In this document: one piece after another, positions 6,249 through 7,225 of the stretch
How the letters are laid out: each line of letters begins with the position of its first letter
Position numbering within the stretch: the stretch's first letter is position 1
DNA from: Candidatus Dormiibacterota bacterium
GTDB lineage: Bacteria > Chloroflexota > Dormibacteria > Aeolococcales > Aeolococcaceae
Direction: 5' to 3'
DNA length: 7,225 bases
Assembly (NCBI GenBank): GCA_003153215.1
Contig: PLXL01000010.1
Coordinates: 1 to 7,225 of the forward strand
Position numbers and translations under genes: made by a program
The notes under the pieces: model-generated
Told to the model about the DNA's origin: nothing
What the model saw: only the letters and a program-made list of their open reading frames with translations
The model's database searches: none

Positions 6249-6292
6249 TTACAGGGCTAACCTCGGGTCGGACCTTTGTGAGGGGCGCGTAC
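6043..6292. repeat. Array of nine GCGTAC motifs (iteron-like)
   Basis: GCGTAC begins at 6044, 6055, 6092, 6110, 6143, 6174, 6206, 6216 and 6287, giving spacings of 11, 37, 18, 33, 31, 32, 10 and 71 nt. The first two are perfect 11-bp direct repeats (CGCGTACGAAT at 6043-6053 and 6054-6064). The copies at 6143, 6174 and 6206 share a longer unit, CGCGTACAG followed by AT, AC or GC and GCG, spaced 31-33 nt (about three helical turns). Several copies extend to the palindrome GCGTACGC. Eight copies are in the non-coding gap and the ninth in the 3' end of the zinc/HTH gene. Such clusters usually bind a protein: an operator array, plasmid-type iterons, or part of a transfer origin. Which of these applies cannot be told from the sequence. 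Confidence 0.7.
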
Positions 6293-7046
6293 GCGGGGCG
6301 GCGGGCGCTTGCGCTTGGCGACGTGCCCGACGGGCAGCTCTCGCCAGCGCGGCCCCTGCCAGTGCCGCTTGATGACAGGGCTCGCAGCGGCAGCCCCAAT
6401 TCCGGTATGTCGAGGCGGACGCATGGGTCACCGGCGCGGTGGCAAGCGCCCGGCGGCGACGCTCCCTGCCCTCGTGGTGCAGCGCGGCGTTGGCAGCGCG
6501 ACACGGGGCGCATCGGCATCCAGCCCAGTAGCGGCTCGCGGTCCCGTGCTCCGCGTCCACCCCTCGCCGGGGCACGAACTCGGGGTCCCCGTACGTGCGT
6601 TGGCGGTAGTAGTGGAAACGGCAGAGGCCAAAGGCCTCGACCGAGCCCGGGCAGACGCTGCATCGCCGGGGCAGCACCGGAACTCGACAGGCGCCGAAGG
6701 CGAGCATCAGATGGCGAACCCGCTGGTGGCTCAGCCCGTGCCGCTCGCCGATCTTCTGCACGGGATCCCCGCGGAGGTACTCGCGGACCATGAGCGCATT
6801 CCGGGCGCTGCGGGCTGCTTCGGGCGCCCGGTCTGCCCAGGCGAGCAGGACGGCTCGGATCTCCAGGACTTGGATGATCGTGGTGTCGAGCGAGGCCACC
6901 AGACCATCGGGCAACCCCTGAGCCTGGTCAGGAGGTAGCCGCCTGGCGGCCTGGCCGAGAGAACGCGTCCTCTTCAGCAGGGCCCTGATCCGCGCCTCTG
7001 CGGAGACCGGGTCCAGCGGGCGCTGATCAGGTCTGTGCCGCTGCAT
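6249..7046 (-). CDS. HTH protein with multiple Cys/His zinc modules, putative DNA-binding
   Basis: 265 aa from ATG at 7046 to TAA at 6249-6251. Residues 1-85 are helical and basic with no family I recognise. Residues 86-115 (REYLRGDPVQKIGERHGLS, then HQRVRHLML) look like a sigma-region-4-type helix-turn-helix. Residues 129-154 give CSVC, then GLCRFHYYRQRTYGDP, the CxxC-x9-CxxHYxR-GDP pattern common in actinophage HNH and zinc-finger proteins. Two copies of an H-[GA]-x-x-S-x-Y---GCRC-x-PC module follow at 167-182 and 208-224, also frequent in actinobacterial and phage proteins. No HNH or other catalytic motif is visible. The C-terminus is Ala/Arg-rich. I infer a sequence-specific DNA-binding protein, possibly a regulator of the secretion run downstream. 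No good ribosome site precedes the ATG, and the frame is open with no stop to the right edge, so the N-terminus is uncertain. Confidence 0.7.
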   Translation of the reverse strand: MQRHRPDQRPLDPVSAEARIRALLKRTRSLGQAARRLPPDQAQGLPDGLVASLDTTIIQVLEIRAVLLAWADRAPEAARSARNALMVREYLRGDPVQKIGERHGLSHQRVRHLMLAFGACRVPVLPRRCSVCPGSVEAFGLCRFHYYRQRTYGDPEFVPRRGVDAEHGTASRYWAGCRCAPCRAANAALHHEGRERRRRALATAPVTHASASTYRNWGCRCEPCHQAALAGAALARAARRARRQAQAPAAPRTRPSQRSDPRLAL

Positions 7047-7225
7047 GATCGGCGGCCAGTATTGCCGAGGCGGTCTGGCTGCCGCGTCCGGCGATGGCGC
7101 GCCCCCGAAGCGGCCGCATCCCGGATCCGCCTCCCCCGTGGGCAGGCTGCTCTGCTGGGCAGCGTGCTCCGGCCTCGCTGCTCGGCTCCGGGCACCACTC
7201 CGTTGGAGCCTGCGGCTCCTCCCTC
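7047..7225. other. Right flank without an assignable gene
   Basis: 179 nt upstream of the zinc/HTH gene. The minus-strand frame of that gene stays open through it but offers no ATG, GTG or TTG start. A short perfect inverted repeat, GGAGCC-TGC-GGCTCC, lies at 7205-7219. No promoter or RNA gene was recognised. Confidence 0.4.

Noticed and set aside
6043..6292. CRISPR array
   Set aside because: The repeated unit is only 6-15 bp and spacings range from 10 to 71 bp. There are no repeats of 23-40 bp with uniform spacers and no cas genes.
7120..7225. tRNA gene at the right edge
   Set aside because: The GC-rich inverted segments do not form a cloverleaf with recognisable T-arm (GTTCRA) or acceptor pairing on either strand.

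Overview
This is a high-GC window (my estimate is about 70% G+C, not counted) from a chromosome, plasmid or integrative element of a high-GC bacterium. All genes I can support lie on the minus strand, so the biology reads from right to left. Gene types, GTG starts and overlapping stop/start codons fit an actinomycete or a related high-GC phylum such as Chloroflexota or Ca. Dormibacterota. I cannot fix the taxon from the sequence.

Right to left: (1) 7046-6249 encodes a 265-aa protein with a helix-turn-helix and three Cys/His-rich putative zinc modules, probably DNA-binding. (2) 5992-6248 is non-coding. It holds a dense array of GCGTAC motifs, some in 11-bp and about 32-bp repeats, and a small A+T-rich island. 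(3) 5991-1261 is a compact run of four genes with overlapping or touching ends: a small two-helix VirB2/TrbC-like membrane protein, a VirB6/TrbL-like polytopic membrane protein, an SCO6880-family membrane protein (PrgI-like, equivalent to the N-terminal part of VirB4), and a free-standing VirB4/TraC-type ATPase. (4) 1104-1260 is a 157-nt gap with a perfect 16-bp palindrome and what looks like a decayed plus-strand integrase C-terminus. (5) 1103 to the left edge is the 5' part of a secreted or anchored cell-wall hydrolase, with a transglycosylase-like fold, a 3 x 16-residue Pro/Thr/Ala repeat linker and a C-terminal CHAP domain.

Taken together this is the core of a conjugative (or protein-secreting) type IV secretion system of the kind found on actinobacterial integrative elements and plasmids. 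Pilin-like protein, inner-membrane pore, split VirB4 motor and wall hydrolase are in one transcription direction. No relaxase, coupling protein or intact integrase is visible here; they could lie outside the window. The known parts are typical of the system. The less expected parts are the GCGTAC array with its adjacent zinc/HTH gene, the apparent loss of the catalytic glutamate in the transglycosylase-like domain, and the plus-strand gene relic.
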